From Schizochytrium sp. TIO01 (lineage: Eukaryota > Sar > Bigyra > Thraustochytrida > Thraustochytriidae): DNA of 64,000 nucleotides. Position numbers and translations under genes: made by a program. The DNA lies in assembly GCA_004764695.1 (NCBI GenBank), contig SMSO01000031.1, forward strand, positions 1,176,600 to 1,240,599, read 5' to 3'. Positions within the stretch are counted from its first letter, which is position 1. Each line of letters opens with the position of its first letter. Of the stretch, positions 44,501 to 54,382 are shown in pieces. The notes beneath the pieces are model-generated. The model made no database searches and was not told where the DNA came from. It worked only from the letters and a program-made list of their open reading frames with translations.

Positions 44501-47500
44501 TGTCGAAATGCATGATTCTGCTGAACATGAAGATTCTGTAGACGATCTTGACCGAAATGAGGCTGAGGGATCCAAGCAAAAGTCGGGAGAGGAGAATAAC
44601 CCAGTCAGAAACGATGAAGTCGTGGAGCCTACGCAATTCACTGAAATTGAATCCGTAGAACCAACACAATTTACCGAAAGTGAAAGTGTAGAACCAACCC
44701 AATTTATGAATGGGGAAACCAGCCCTGCTGGCGAAGAACAAAAGGAAATAAATGAAAATGATGATATCGATCAAGATAAGGGCCAGACGAAGAAGAATAC
44801 CTCTAGGAAAATGAGCATTGAAACGCATGCAGCACATTTGAGCAAAAAGAATATCGCAGATACAAGTATAGAAAATCCTACTTTGCATCGCAAGAAAGTG
44901 GCCAAAAAGGCAGGCATGCAAATCGTTGAAGAAAAGGCTGTTGAGGACACATCTGCTGATACCTCCAGGGGGAATCCTGCTCTATTAAGTAAAAGTCCGG
45001 CTCCCCGAATTGTAAGAAGAACCCGGCTGTCGATGAATCGACAAGAGGCGATCTTGGAAGAAGGCGCTGTGGACTCTCTGGTTATGTTGGTTGGTGACAA
45101 CACTGCCTCATCAGTTACAGCTTCCGTGCAGCCCTCAGTGGCACCCCCTGCACAGCAGGAAGTGGCAGGAAAAAAGATTACCGCAGCAAACTCCTCAACC
45201 TCAAGCTCTACTCCTTCGAATCGAGCCACACCCAAGCAGTTGAGAGAAGACAAGGCGCAGCAAGTACTGCAAGCAAAGTCTATTGTAGACGAAGAAATCG
45301 ATTCTCTACGGAAAGGATCTCTCAATGAATCTGCCGCTACGAAGAGTACTGATTTTTTCATGGAGCGCCTAAATTCAAAAAGGAGCAAGAGAAATTCAAA
45401 ATCTTCGTCTTCAGCAGTGGATCACCTTCAGGAATCACATGGGGGTCTCGTTGCGAAGATCAGCATGCGCCAGTCTGAAAATCCTAAGATGCTATCATCC
45501 CGTAGGAGGCAGTCTGAGTCTAGCAGACCCACGGAACCGAATGAGACATCTTCTTTGTTGGAAAAAACCTCGTCCTCTAGTTCAAGTCTGCCTGGAGATG
45601 CCCCTCCTCATCAGCCAAAGTCCAGCTCCATATCTACGAAAGCGAAGGAAAAGGGCTCCCAAACGCTACGCAAAGGAAGGAGCTCGGAATCTGAGCCATC
45701 GACAAACACTAAGAAATCCAAGTCCAACGATAAGGCTCCTGGGGAACCTGCGGAGTTGGACATCGCAGCAGTACCAAACAAGAAAAGTAAATCAAAGGAG
45801 AAGGCTGTTGAGGAAGCTGTGGAGCCTAAGGAAGCCGAAAATGTTGCACAGTCCAAAAAGACTGGTCGTAAAAAGCCCGCCGACGACCCAAAGGAAGTGG
45901 TACACGCAACACAGTCCAAAAAGTGTGGGCCCAAGGAGAAGGTCATGGAAGAATCTGTAGCTTCAACGCCATCCAAGAAGTCCAGCAATACGGGAAAGTC
46001 TGCTAAGGAACCTGTAGTCTCGACATCATCCAAAGAGTATAAAACGGGCAAATCTAAGGAGAAAAAGGTCATGGGAGAATCTGTATCTTCAACACCATCC
46101 AAGAAGTCCAGCAATACGGGAAAGTCTGCTAAGAAGCCTGTAGCCTCAACACCATCCAAAGAGTCCAACAAGAAGGGAAAGTCTGCTAAGGAACCTGTAG
46201 TCTCGACACCATCCAAAGAGTCTAAAAAGGGCGAACCTAAGGAGAAAAAGGTCATGGGAGAATCTGTATCTTCAACACCATCCAAGAAGTCCAGCAATAC
46301 GGGAAAGTCTGCTAAGAAACCTGTAGCCTCAACACCATCCAAAGAGTCCAACAACGAGGGGAAATCTGCCAAGGAGTCAGTGACATCACAACCGGCTAAG
46401 GACTCAAGGCCCGAGGAAGAGGCTGCTGAGGAACCTGAAGCCCCAGCACCATCGAAGGAGTCTAACTCCAAGGAGAAGGTTGTTGAGGAATCTAAAACAG
46501 CAGAAGAGGCTGACGACTCCAATGATGTAAATCTGGATGATCGGTATGAGGATGGTACACCAGACGATACGCAGGTAAACCATGATCCAAGACTTCTTGA
46601 AGTAAACGAAATACCTATCAAGAATGAAGTGGAGGTCAGAGCTCAACATTGTCCTCAGGGGCGGTCTCGCGCAACTCAGTTGCAGCGAATGGTAGTGGAT
46701 GATTCAACGCAAGACGAGGATGCAGATGGCCAACAGCTAGGACAGCAGGGAAGCAGAGTTAGGGTTAAGCCAGAACCTCATTTGGAAAGTGAGGCATCTA
46801 CAATGTCTAATCGAAACTCCCAAACGTCGTCCGATGGTGTCGCAATACAGGCTGACTTTTTAGAATCTAGCTCTCAGGAGAGTTTATCTGCTTCTTCAAA
46901 TATGGTACAAAGCGCTGCTGTTTCTTCTGAGGTGACACAGACAGTTGAAGACGTTACTCAGGACACAATGAAATTTCTCGCTAAAATAGAGGATGACCTT
47001 CCAAGCCAAAATGGAAGTAAAAGCCAGACTGGAAAATCATCGTCATCGTCATCATCGAGCTCCAGCACAGAAGACATACAAAAGGTTCAGGAGCAAAGGA
47101 AGAAATCTGCACTGACAGGCCCAACAGCTGGGCCAAAGAGTCGGTTGGGGGCGAATAAAATACCGGATGAGTTTCGTATTGTTAACTTTCTGAAACTCAA
47201 TCAGACGTTCAACTATGAAACCTTTTTTAATCGTTTATCTAATCTACCACCTAGCAAGGTTGAAGAAGAAGTTAATAGAATGATCGAAATTCGATCTATT
47301 AAGTCAAACAAAGATGGTAAACCTATGCGATGTGAGTGTGGAACCATCTTACTTGCTTACGATGGACAATCTAGCTGCTCCTTTCATGCATATGGTCTCA
47401 CTGGTTTGGCGATGGCAACATGCCGAAGCAAGATCACGCCCGAAGTTCAGCGGCTCCTTTCAAGTGCCCAGGTACTGGGAAAGGGGAAAAGCAAATGTGT

Positions 47501-49454
47501 CACCTGTGTGCACCAGTCTTCAAGGGTATCTAGATTGGACCCTAACAAGGGCATCATCAAGTCAGGTGACATCACTTTGAATTCTTCAGGCCGAGTTACG
47601 GCTGGTTCGCTTGCAGGTGCCATGTCGGCCACTGTCCATGCGGTGTCACAGGCATGTGTTTGTAGTGGCGAGGCTTCGAAAGGAAAGTGTGCAGGACCTT
47701 TTCAAAATTACGAACAGGGCAATGGTGACCAGCCTGTAAATTTATGCTCGGCACATGCTGTATGTATGGCATGTGTCGAAGAAAAGGGTGAGGATGGAGG
47801 GAAATTGGACAATCTTGACAACTTGCCCTGTGTATACTTTAGTCCTGATGGGTCAGTGCAAGTGTATTGCAAAGAACACAACAAGTGTAGTCAATGTGGT
47901 GAGCAATGTAAGCCATATGAGATTGTCTCCTGCGACTATTGTGAAGCCTCAGTATGTGCCAAGTGTTCGCAACACAGCTATTTTCGGGTCGTCCCAGGTC
48001 CTGGTGTTGAGATTGATTGCTGCCCGAAGTGTCTTAGCTGTATACATTGCAGTTCTTGTTTTAACTCCCCTGAAGAGGTTGCATGCTTTGTTGACAATCC
48101 CAGTCTCAGTAAAGAACATGCTCTTATATCAGATTATCCTTTGATGTTATGCCACGAACACTCCCGTTGTTCATTCAAGGGCTGCACTGATGTTGGAACT
48201 GAACGCTGCAATATGTGCTCTACAGTGGACGCTGAACGCAACGGTCACACTGATGCAAACAGCATTTGGCTGTGTTCCACACATTTTCATGGCAAGAAGA
48301 AGACTGAGGAAACACCTGATGAAAAGAATCGCTGTGAAAAGTGTAACATTCTGTCTTTGTTAGTTTGCGACAAACAGAACTATCCGCTCCTTGGTAGTAT
48401 TCTTGCAGAGCTGGAGTTCAAAAAGGACGAGACCTCGCCTGGAGAATGCTATTCATTTCTTGACTCGGCCTTTCAAGCATTATATTTGTATGTTCATGAT
48501 GATCATGTTGATCGTGACGTGGTAAAGAAGAAACCCGCTGGATATAACGACCAACGGAGTTACCAAAACATCCGCTCAACCTTTGATTCTCTACTTTCTT
48601 CGAGTCTTCTTGCGATGATGTTTGACATGAAAGTGCGTGGTATGAATCTCAAATGGGATCCTATTGAACTCTTGTGGGCTCGATTAGAGCAAGTTCTCCC
48701 ATTTTCATATTCGTTAAGTGGCAGCAAAGGGAATATTGCAGATGACCATGCCAGTGAACAGAGCTCGTCTCGACCACAACGTAAAAGTGCTGGACTAGCG
48801 CGAGCAATGATTGAAAAGTGCAGGGATGAGCGGATTGAGCAATTTCACCTACTATCTCCAATGAAAACTTTGCGCACAGCTTTGAAAGCGCAAGTGTCTA
48901 ACAATGTTCCGTTGGCGCAACACTTAGGAACAATCATTGCCCCTGTGCTCACCGAGCACGGTCGCTGGACGAAGTTTGTTTTGCAGGAAAAGCGCGGGAA
49001 GAGTACAGATATCGCCCTTTCACGCTCAAACAGAATTCTGCCTTTCAAAGGCATCTCTAGAGGCGAAGCGCCATCTACTCCTGCAGGAAAGAAGCGATCA
49101 CTGGACAAGGATAAAGCACCCATGAGTCAAAATAAGCGACAGCAATCAGCTTCTAAGTCTATGAGCGTTTCAAACGATAGTAACGTTGAGGAAGATCCCT
49201 ATTCAGCACATAGACCTGTTATAAATGAGGCTCTGCGGCACAAGTACCTGTATGGCATTGAAATTGAGCCGATAGAGAATTCATCGATCAACGTCATTAA
49301 CTTGCTGTCTTCAGATGAAGAAAGTGATTCAGAGGAAGATCAGCCCGTCAGCTCTCAAAAAAGTTCTGAATCTGGAAAGCGAAGAGCTTCCGCACCAACT
49401 ACAAACTCGCCTGCCTTGAAGCGTAAGCGTGTGCAAGCGTCTCGACGCTCCTAA
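41586..49454 (+). CDS. Giant nuclear-looking protein with Cys-rich zinc-binding block, 2,622 residues
   Basis: I do not recognise this protein as a whole. The frame extends back to a TTG at 41460; the first ATG is at 41586. It is one exon. Residues about 60 to 930 look folded and mostly helical (YEEWWSSEEALLLMKLFLAG), with no family I can name. Residues about 1015 to 1042 repeat VEPTQF three times, and further TQ/SQ sites follow (DDSTQDED, EVTQTVEDVTQDT), like the SQ/TQ clusters phosphorylated by ATM/ATR kinases. Residues about 1449 to 1638 are Lys/Ser-rich near-exact repeats (SSTPSKKSSNTGKSAK). Residues about 1910 to 2265 hold more than 40 Cys plus His in CxxC pairs (CSQCGEQC, CDYCEASVCAKC, CPKCLSCIHCSSC), probably several zinc-bound modules. 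Near 2568 lies INVINLLSSDEESDSEED, a typical SUMO-interaction motif. The basic tail ends KRKRVQASRRS. A role in chromatin or DNA repair is inference. Confidence 0.8.
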   Translation: MVAASKAIASKRPAKSQERPQAVLSSRSVNAKSPSRASSKAKSDATSSSSSSSSSPPASAGAVDGTTLRDEDKENSGKQVQLLYDMVLECVKGSGSTVELRYFEKSRPGAPGSTQEALNRRLELVEKCMVMGEDGENIFDLDACVRLSKKEFLIDEAKNFKFPRSAGPYLAGLTYEEWWSSEEALLLMKLFLAGPYAELVEALESTLKALQGRRQEAFLDNKGVPDFSRLNQAMRNQREIEIENMLDIEANKAQFPCGLLRYVQVLYLRNLYSGKWNNAELSLLDEFGVCMRACTGAGKLGAALLQSLLPANYIRASSSLLQKANYVDTDFASLADLVRASRKLAAPQPGPSKAFLRDGNLVTERSIIASAFSKSISNFKESFSTVNQTLTASQIQSILDSQNGGTLVGREPENIGKLIHRNWKVTVEKNGRSTCATLDKCKVVAKGFSGETIRIIATLPNILKKINFRGHPLSGLDAFYIHFLKPDTSLNGDEHETPKSAASWMVALGSVQGFKLETSILNFPGFEVSMAHFDEELGIDTKQSATQSKALLSHIRKTTFQFWFSATTALFHYYNNAFSTVNFRDCVKFKYHNPEFLCSEGNKCTLCSIQWDEYPNGYSLADAVRDGAISSLWILRTDGHESVKLDAWFHLCMNVLNLAFSGQRLDQVDTSRTQNDDSSSSPSPQTLQQGHRNGQLQQLCFKWVKRRALFHLRDNNQINFLINLIMKSKSAFRLGGTKIVFGALMPGQICDLVRFSKKNREYVRETMPSDEAMLQSFQKGKVNVLFVVNFLDRAYSDPGLAASCMQAASSTDAKSEQREGRLRRTFPNDMDDYLLSVKEMQKLQPNVAKENLAKEREKVHNYTRIWSTKLALVPHQRFDRIKRKSDFIFGDQHTGKRSWSLKKGLVDEFFEPSTSTTSAASGNRRTFKVPDLIKAIEATRKKPPAPIPECTIHYVAREPEQIPVGPVSDSVDVEMHDSAEHEDSVDDLDRNEAEGSKQKSGEENNPVRNDEVVEPTQFTEIESVEPTQFTESESVEPTQFMNGETSPAGEEQKEINENDDIDQDKGQTKKNTSRKMSIETHAAHLSKKNIADTSIENPTLHRKKVAKKAGMQIVEEKAVEDTSADTSRGNPALLSKSPAPRIVRRTRLSMNRQEAILEEGAVDSLVMLVGDNTASSVTASVQPSVAPPAQQEVAGKKITAANSSTSSSTPSNRATPKQLREDKAQQVLQAKSIVDEEIDSLRKGSLNESAATKSTDFFMERLNSKRSKRNSKSSSSAVDHLQESHGGLVAKISMRQSENPKMLSSRRRQSESSRPTEPNETSSLLEKTSSSSSSLPGDAPPHQPKSSSISTKAKEKGSQTLRKGRSSESEPSTNTKKSKSNDKAPGEPAELDIAAVPNKKSKSKEKAVEEAVEPKEAENVAQSKKTGRKKPADDPKEVVHATQSKKCGPKEKVMEESVASTPSKKSSNTGKSAKEPVVSTSSKEYKTGKSKEKKVMGESVSSTPSKKSSNTGKSAKKPVASTPSKESNKKGKSAKEPVVSTPSKESKKGEPKEKKVMGESVSSTPSKKSSNTGKSAKKPVASTPSKESNNEGKSAKESVTSQPAKDSRPEEEAAEEPEAPAPSKESNSKEKVVEESKTAEEADDSNDVNLDDRYEDGTPDDTQVNHDPRLLEVNEIPIKNEVEVRAQHCPQGRSRATQLQRMVVDDSTQDEDADGQQLGQQGSRVRVKPEPHLESEASTMSNRNSQTSSDGVAIQADFLESSSQESLSASSNMVQSAAVSSEVTQTVEDVTQDTMKFLAKIEDDLPSQNGSKSQTGKSSSSSSSSSSTEDIQKVQEQRKKSALTGPTAGPKSRLGANKIPDEFRIVNFLKLNQTFNYETFFNRLSNLPPSKVEEEVNRMIEIRSIKSNKDGKPMRCECGTILLAYDGQSSCSFHAYGLTGLAMATCRSKITPEVQRLLSSAQVLGKGKSKCVTCVHQSSRVSRLDPNKGIIKSGDITLNSSGRVTAGSLAGAMSATVHAVSQACVCSGEASKGKCAGPFQNYEQGNGDQPVNLCSAHAVCMACVEEKGEDGGKLDNLDNLPCVYFSPDGSVQVYCKEHNKCSQCGEQCKPYEIVSCDYCEASVCAKCSQHSYFRVVPGPGVEIDCCPKCLSCIHCSSCFNSPEEVACFVDNPSLSKEHALISDYPLMLCHEHSRCSFKGCTDVGTERCNMCSTVDAERNGHTDANSIWLCSTHFHGKKKTEETPDEKNRCEKCNILSLLVCDKQNYPLLGSILAELEFKKDETSPGECYSFLDSAFQALYLYVHDDHVDRDVVKKKPAGYNDQRSYQNIRSTFDSLLSSSLLAMMFDMKVRGMNLKWDPIELLWARLEQVLPFSYSLSGSKGNIADDHASEQSSSRPQRKSAGLARAMIEKCRDERIEQFHLLSPMKTLRTALKAQVSNNVPLAQHLGTIIAPVLTEHGRWTKFVLQEKRGKSTDIALSRSNRILPFKGISRGEAPSTPAGKKRSLDKDKAPMSQNKRQQSASKSMSVSNDSNVEEDPYSAHRPVINEALRHKYLYGIEIEPIENSSINVINLLSSDEESDSEEDQPVSSQKSSESGKRRASAPTTNSPALKRKRVQASRRS
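45955..46360 (+). repeat. Near-identical tandem repeats inside the giant gene
   Basis: The segment beginning CTGTATCTTCAACACCATCC recurs at 45955, 46081 and 46264 (spacing 126 and 183 bases, both whole codons). Copies match almost base for base, including third codon positions. Confidence 0.85.
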
Positions 49455-50222
49455 TTGTCTTTTTGTCAAAATAAACATTGAAATATCAACGTAATTGTGT
49501 TCCTTACCCTTGCACAAATTGAAGGCTTGAACTACAATGCTCTTTGAGATTGATAGATATTCAAGAGTAGCTTGAATTTCCGTTTTCAGCTAACAATGGC
49601 TGTTCTATAATCTATTAATGTGTATTCACTACATCCATACTTTCATACGTTCCAGCAGTTTCTTCATCTCCTCTTTACCATAAAAACAAACAAACTATTC
49701 ATGAAAAAAGAGACAACAACGAAGATCATAAAACATCACTGTAGTCCCCTCACTAGTTTTTAAGATGAACCAAAACAGCTACCTTGGAAGCCTTAGTACT
49801 ACCGAGTAGGGTATTTCTCACGTTTCGCGCAAAAATCACTTGAACTCTTTGTGTACTTTACCACCTTAAATAGGCATATTCATACAAATATAATTGAAAT
49901 GTATAAATAAGGTGGTATAATCTTCATTCACAAGGGGTGCACGCGCTAATATGATTGCTCCAGGACTATGAGGTCAATCCCGAGACAGTACCTACTTCCT
50001 CGCTGCGTGGGAGAGTTCACCCCTTAGCAAACGCAACACCGATAGGAATCTGCATTCGATTGTGCTACGGGCCCAAACTAATTTTGCGTGCTTAGCTGTC
50101 TTTAAGTGTACGGCGAGAGTCTTGAAGTGCTTGGAGTGGACACACCATCGTCAAGGCCCCAGTGTTTACCTTCCTCACGTATATTCTGCTTGACTGGTAC
50201 TAAAGCATCATCAGTACTCAGG
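49455..50222. other. Intergenic gap between giant gene and reticulon gene
   Basis: These 768 bases lie between two genes on the same strand. A polyadenylation-like AATAAA word follows the giant gene stop by about 15 bases (near 49470). No gene is visible. Confidence 0.5.
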
Positions 50223-50840
50223 ATGGCCACCGCTGAGACATGGGTAGACACTGCCGTAGAAGTTTTGGATCACCACCAGGTCCGTGATGATGTGGCTCAA
50301 GTACTTCTCTGGGAAAACCCTCTTCAATCAACCACCTATCTCTTGGCTGGGATTGGCATCTTTGTGCTGACGGAGGTCTTCAATGTGGGCATCATGATCG
50401 TTATGGGTTCCACTCTCATCTTGCAACTTCTTGTGTACCGTTTTGCTGCATTTTTGCAAGATCGGGATATTGCATTTGAGAACGTGGATCTCCGAGAGAA
50501 AATTGTACTTACACCCGAACCTAGCGCTGTTTCAACAACCGTAGAGATTGTTGGCGACCTTTTGCGGATTGTAGAGGAATCCATTAAAGACCTTTCGTTG
50601 ACTAGCGACTACTTTCGCCTAGCACAGGGATTTTCATTCCTTCTCTTTCTCTCAGCAGTAGGCCGTGTGCTGCCTCTTTCTGTCGTGCTTCTCATCTGTT
50701 GGGTTGGCGCATTTATTCTGCCCATGATCTATGTACACAATCAGGAGTTTTTTGATGGCCTTATGCAGCGTTCCTCCGAAGTTGTTCGTATGATGCTTGG
50801 AATGGGAGGTCGTCGCAAGAGGCGAAGCAAGGAGTATTAA
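50223..50840 (+). CDS. Reticulon-domain protein
   Basis: Reticulons insert hairpins into the ER membrane and shape its tubules. The frame runs back to a GTG at 50106, but the first ATG is 50223, giving 205 residues. The reticulon homology domain begins with the typical VAQVLLWENPLQSTTYLLAG, followed by a long hydrophobic hairpin to about residue 70. A polar 66-residue-type loop follows (with EKIVLTPEPSAVSTTVEIVG), then a second hydrophobic hairpin (FLLFLSAVGRVLPLSVVLLI), the family-like YVHNQEFFDGLM, and a very basic tail (GGRRKRRSKEY). The length fits plant and protist reticulon-like proteins, which are little more than the domain. The tail is the opposite of the usual di-lysine only in being Arg-rich. 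The assignment is solid. Confidence 0.87.
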   Translation: MATAETWVDTAVEVLDHHQVRDDVAQVLLWENPLQSTTYLLAGIGIFVLTEVFNVGIMIVMGSTLILQLLVYRFAAFLQDRDIAFENVDLREKIVLTPEPSAVSTTVEIVGDLLRIVEESIKDLSLTSDYFRLAQGFSFLLFLSAVGRVLPLSVVLLICWVGAFILPMIYVHNQEFFDGLMQRSSEVVRMMLGMGGRRKRRSKEY

Positions 50841-51760
50841 ATATTCATTGGAAATACGTGTGCTAAGACGCTAGATTCTTGATTGGGAGCCACGGATCTT
50901 GGCAAGAGCTTGGGCTTCTGCGACACGTAGGTCTATTCCCGTGGGCCTTGGCCATCTGTTGATTATTTGTATTGCTCAAGGTGCCTTGTCATTATTTTCT
51001 TCGGCAATGGTGAATTCGAGCTCAAATTCATTTAAACCGTGATCATAAAACGCACTCACTTCAATGTGACTTACACTTTTCCTTTCAATTTATTGATGAA
51101 AAGGGCGAAGATACTTTACGAGGCTCATAGCGAACAAGTTCCAGTGCTGTCACTCTGTAACTTTGGATGATGAACTCTTCCTGTGTTTGCAGGGCTTGGA
51201 CAAAATTTGCACTCCCTCACTCCTTTAATCCTTTGTAAGACACAGGTCAGTGTTGAAGGCAATGTTTGCGCTGTCGGCGAAGTTTACCTTTAATATATAA
51301 GTTTGCCAATATACCTGTTTCGCCGGTCCTTATTTTTATAACCCAAGCGAAAGAAAAGTTATATTGTTTACAACCATTGAATCAGTTTAAGAACTTCCTT
51401 TTGGAATGAAATCAATGACATCTCTTTTAAGGGATCAAACTTGCTCTACATTTCGTTGATGCGGAGAACATTTCTTCTTATAAATTATGCAGAGGATTTA
51501 ATCTTTCATTCTTTCAATTAATTTATTTTTAAATTGCACCAAAGCAACTTGAAGAAACTATATTTTAAACTTAACAAACAAAACCAAACCAAACCAAACA
51601 AAACCATTTTTATTCAAATAAAATTGTCACAAAAATCGATGAGATCTTAGCTTTATAAGCGTGGCCCTCCAAATCATTTACTTTTCTGAGGACGACCAAA
51701 AGTACTCTCTAGACTCTCTTGTAATGAGCAGAATAACAGCCAATAGGGTAACGAAGATAT
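50841..51760. other. Convergent intergenic gap (reticulon / anoctamin)
   Basis: This 920-base 3'-3' gap has an AT-rich second half with AACAAAACCAAACC repeats around 51580-51606. I see no gene. Confidence 0.5.
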
Positions 51761-54382
51761 TCAGGGCTTGGGGAAATTCGCTGAAACGTGCATTGGTCTT
51801 CGTTTCGTTGATTTTATCAAGCTTTTTGCGGTAGTAACGGGTGATTTTTCTGCACGGTGTCTTCGATCTTCTTGGTCCATAATCCATTGTAAAAGCATTG
51901 ACTCGTCTAACGAGCCTAACATTTCATCCAGATTGACGGACGTATGCTGATTAGCTTTAGTATTTGCTTCCTGTACAGCACTACCATTGCTCTGGGGATC
52001 CTCTGATCTCTCATCTCTATCTCCTGGCTTACCGCTTCCGGGCATAACAGATGAATTTGATCTGCTATTTTGTAGTGTATTGCGCAAAAGTTGTCTACCT
52101 TGGTCTGAAGTACTCCGAAATGCTAAATGCTTGCGGTCCTTGTGCAAAAGCTCCTGACAGTGTGAGCGCAGTTCAAAGTTTCGATTGATTTCCTTCTCTG
52201 CGGATTTATGACGTGCACGAACAATAAAGCTGGTTTCACTATCTAGGTCAGGCACTGTGTATGCGACGAGGGCTTTTAAGCCAATGACAAGATGCTCGAC
52301 GAAAACAAGCATCATTACCTTTTCCCATGCAGTCCAGTTTCCGAACCATTCCTTTACGAACTGGGACTCTCGGAAAATTAGGCCAACAAGAGCAACATTT
52401 GTCATCACACCGAGATAGCCTACAGTCTCAAATGCGACTACCCAAATACCGATGCCTGAGACGCGGCGACCAATACTACGTCGCTGAAATCGAAGCATCT
52501 TTAGAGCATCAGTCTTCATCTCCACCACGTTGTTCAGTAGAGCCATAAGCGGAGCGAGGGGGAAAACTGCCGCAAAAAGGGTAACTTGACTGAATTGGAC
52601 CCACATTTCCAAATATTCAGGGAATAAACTTTCTTGTGGTGCTAAAACAATATTAGAGCGGCCAACCGTAGAAAGCTTTGAGCCATTTTGATCATTATCC
52701 TGCTCTTCCGAATTTTTTTTATCAACACGTACTAGTCCAACAGCACCAGCGATAATCGTCGCAATAGGCTTTCCTACCTCCAAAACTTGCCCAAGCAGTT
52801 GTTGAACTGTTAGAAGACTAGCGATCGTGCTATAGAGCTTGGTCATGTCATGTTCAAGAAATGCAATGTACAACGGCGAAACATGGTAGTTGAAGAACTG
52901 AAGCGTTACAAGCTTTACAATACGCGCATTTTCGTGAGCACTTTCGGTGCGGTGCATCTCCAGGTTTGTAAGCCACTCTGCCAAATAAGTGTTCAGGGTA
53001 GAGAATAGTTGAATGAAGCAGATATAAGCGATCATCGGCATGTGCTGAGCAACTTGGTACAGACCACCATACTCTCTAAGCGATGCTTTTGCTTCTCGAT
53101 CTAAGTATAGGAATCCGGTCATGACGGCGCAAGCTGCTAGTGAAAGCCCGGTGCAGACAACAAATGAGACGACAAGAGCAGAGTAATGCTTGTAGGACGG
53201 GTAAACCCAGCGGTAGGCGTCGGCAGCTGGGTGGTATTCACGTTTCGAGGCTTCCTTAAAGGCAGGCCTTGTTTCTTCATCGTAGCCTTCGTATTCAAGT
53301 GAGTCCCAATGAAACGCAAGTGTTGCTTCTCGACGTTTCCAATATTCAGTAAAACCAGTAGACCAAAACGCCAGAAATCCAAGATATAACAGAGTGCTGA
53401 GGTTGTCAAAACCCTGGGACGAGACCTGTGCTTGGAACACAAAGATGCCAAGAATGGCAGCGGGGAGCAACCAGAAGGTATATGACCCTAGAAAAGCAAA
53501 GTAAAATCCACGTGCCTGTCCAAAGTATTTCATTACCTTGTCCAAAGGCTGGGGGCCGATCGACATTATCCAGCTATTGTAAAGTTCGTCTACTTCATCT
53601 GAGTTATGAAGTGGAACAAGGTGCATGACTACACGAATTGGGCGAGTAGTAAGCACTTTTTGTCCAAAAACTATGTTCCACATGGAGAAACCCTTGCTCT
53701 GTTGTTCTTGCTGCTGACGTGATTCAGACCCCGTATCGTTGGAGTCTGAGGAGCTGGAGTTCCCTTTGTTTGCATCTTCAGGTTCACTAGCTGCGTCTGG
53801 GTGCTCAAAGTCATTCGCGAATGTACGCAAACCTTGCGCACTTCGGATAAGAGGGTCATTTGGGATTAGCTGCTCCAGGAGCATGAGACGCTCTCCAGAT
53901 GAAAAGAACTTCTTAGGATCATCTGCGTTGGCGAAGTCAGCCTGGCGAGCAAGCGTGAATTTTGCTGTTTTCCCAATTTCCTTGCCTTCTTTCAGAGGCT
54001 TTCGAAGTTTGACACGTTCTGCTTGTTTGAACAATGTTTCGTTTTTTCCTCGCAATGCATACGCTACAGCTCCCTTTTTGCTCGAACAGACCTCACGAAC
54101 TTCAATACCATTTTGCTGCAGGCGGTCGAGTACCTTTGCTGCAAGTCTGTGCTTATTTATAGTGGCCTCACCGAGGTGTGATCCTTCATCATCTTTGTCT
54201 TTGTTCTGGCTGAGCTGCGACCTACGATCGGAAGCGCCCGACAGCCGTCGGGATCTTGATTCGTCACCCTTTGGGTCCACACCCGGGGCGAACTCGAGGA
54301 CGAAATCGTCTGAGTTTGATAGCGCTCTACCGCTCTGCGTCCGCTCTGGCTCGGACTTGACCACCTGAAGAACGGACTTCAT
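51761..54382 (-). CDS. Anoctamin/TMEM16 family protein (ANO10/ANO8-like)
   Basis: Anoctamins are calcium-activated lipid scramblases or chloride channels that work as dimers. The 873-residue frame starts at an ATG (54382) and is intact. The first 260 residues are a cytosolic domain with charged Ser-rich linkers. The membrane part follows (AFLGSYTFWLLPAAILGIFV onward). Family marks include FFNYHVSPLYIAF in helix 6, PEYLEMWVQFSQVTLFAAVF then PLAPLMALLNNVVEMK in helix 7, and VEHLVIGLKALVAYTVPD in helix 8. The two Glu of EYLE match the two helix-7 calcium ligands of animal TMEM16 proteins, so calcium gating is likely. A motif like VEHLV...K...AY.(I/V)PD is closer to ANO10 and ANO8 than to ANO1. 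The C-terminus is charged and polar. Whether it scrambles lipids or conducts ions cannot be read from sequence. Confidence 0.93.
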   Translation of the reverse strand: MKSVLQVVKSEPERTQSGRALSNSDDFVLEFAPGVDPKGDESRSRRLSGASDRRSQLSQNKDKDDEGSHLGEATINKHRLAAKVLDRLQQNGIEVREVCSSKKGAVAYALRGKNETLFKQAERVKLRKPLKEGKEIGKTAKFTLARQADFANADDPKKFFSSGERLMLLEQLIPNDPLIRSAQGLRTFANDFEHPDAASEPEDANKGNSSSSDSNDTGSESRQQQEQQSKGFSMWNIVFGQKVLTTRPIRVVMHLVPLHNSDEVDELYNSWIMSIGPQPLDKVMKYFGQARGFYFAFLGSYTFWLLPAAILGIFVFQAQVSSQGFDNLSTLLYLGFLAFWSTGFTEYWKRREATLAFHWDSLEYEGYDEETRPAFKEASKREYHPAADAYRWVYPSYKHYSALVVSFVVCTGLSLAACAVMTGFLYLDREAKASLREYGGLYQVAQHMPMIAYICFIQLFSTLNTYLAEWLTNLEMHRTESAHENARIVKLVTLQFFNYHVSPLYIAFLEHDMTKLYSTIASLLTVQQLLGQVLEVGKPIATIIAGAVGLVRVDKKNSEEQDNDQNGSKLSTVGRSNIVLAPQESLFPEYLEMWVQFSQVTLFAAVFPLAPLMALLNNVVEMKTDALKMLRFQRRSIGRRVSGIGIWVVAFETVGYLGVMTNVALVGLIFRESQFVKEWFGNWTAWEKVMMLVFVEHLVIGLKALVAYTVPDLDSETSFIVRARHKSAEKEINRNFELRSHCQELLHKDRKHLAFRSTSDQGRQLLRNTLQNSRSNSSVMPGSGKPGDRDERSEDPQSNGSAVQEANTKANQHTSVNLDEMLGSLDESMLLQWIMDQEDRRHRAEKSPVTTAKSLIKSTKRRPMHVSANFPKP

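Noticed and set aside
45611-46621. 336-residue frame on the minus strand under the giant gene
   Set aside because: It is antisense to the Lys/Ser-rich repeats; its regular look mirrors the repeat on the coding strand.
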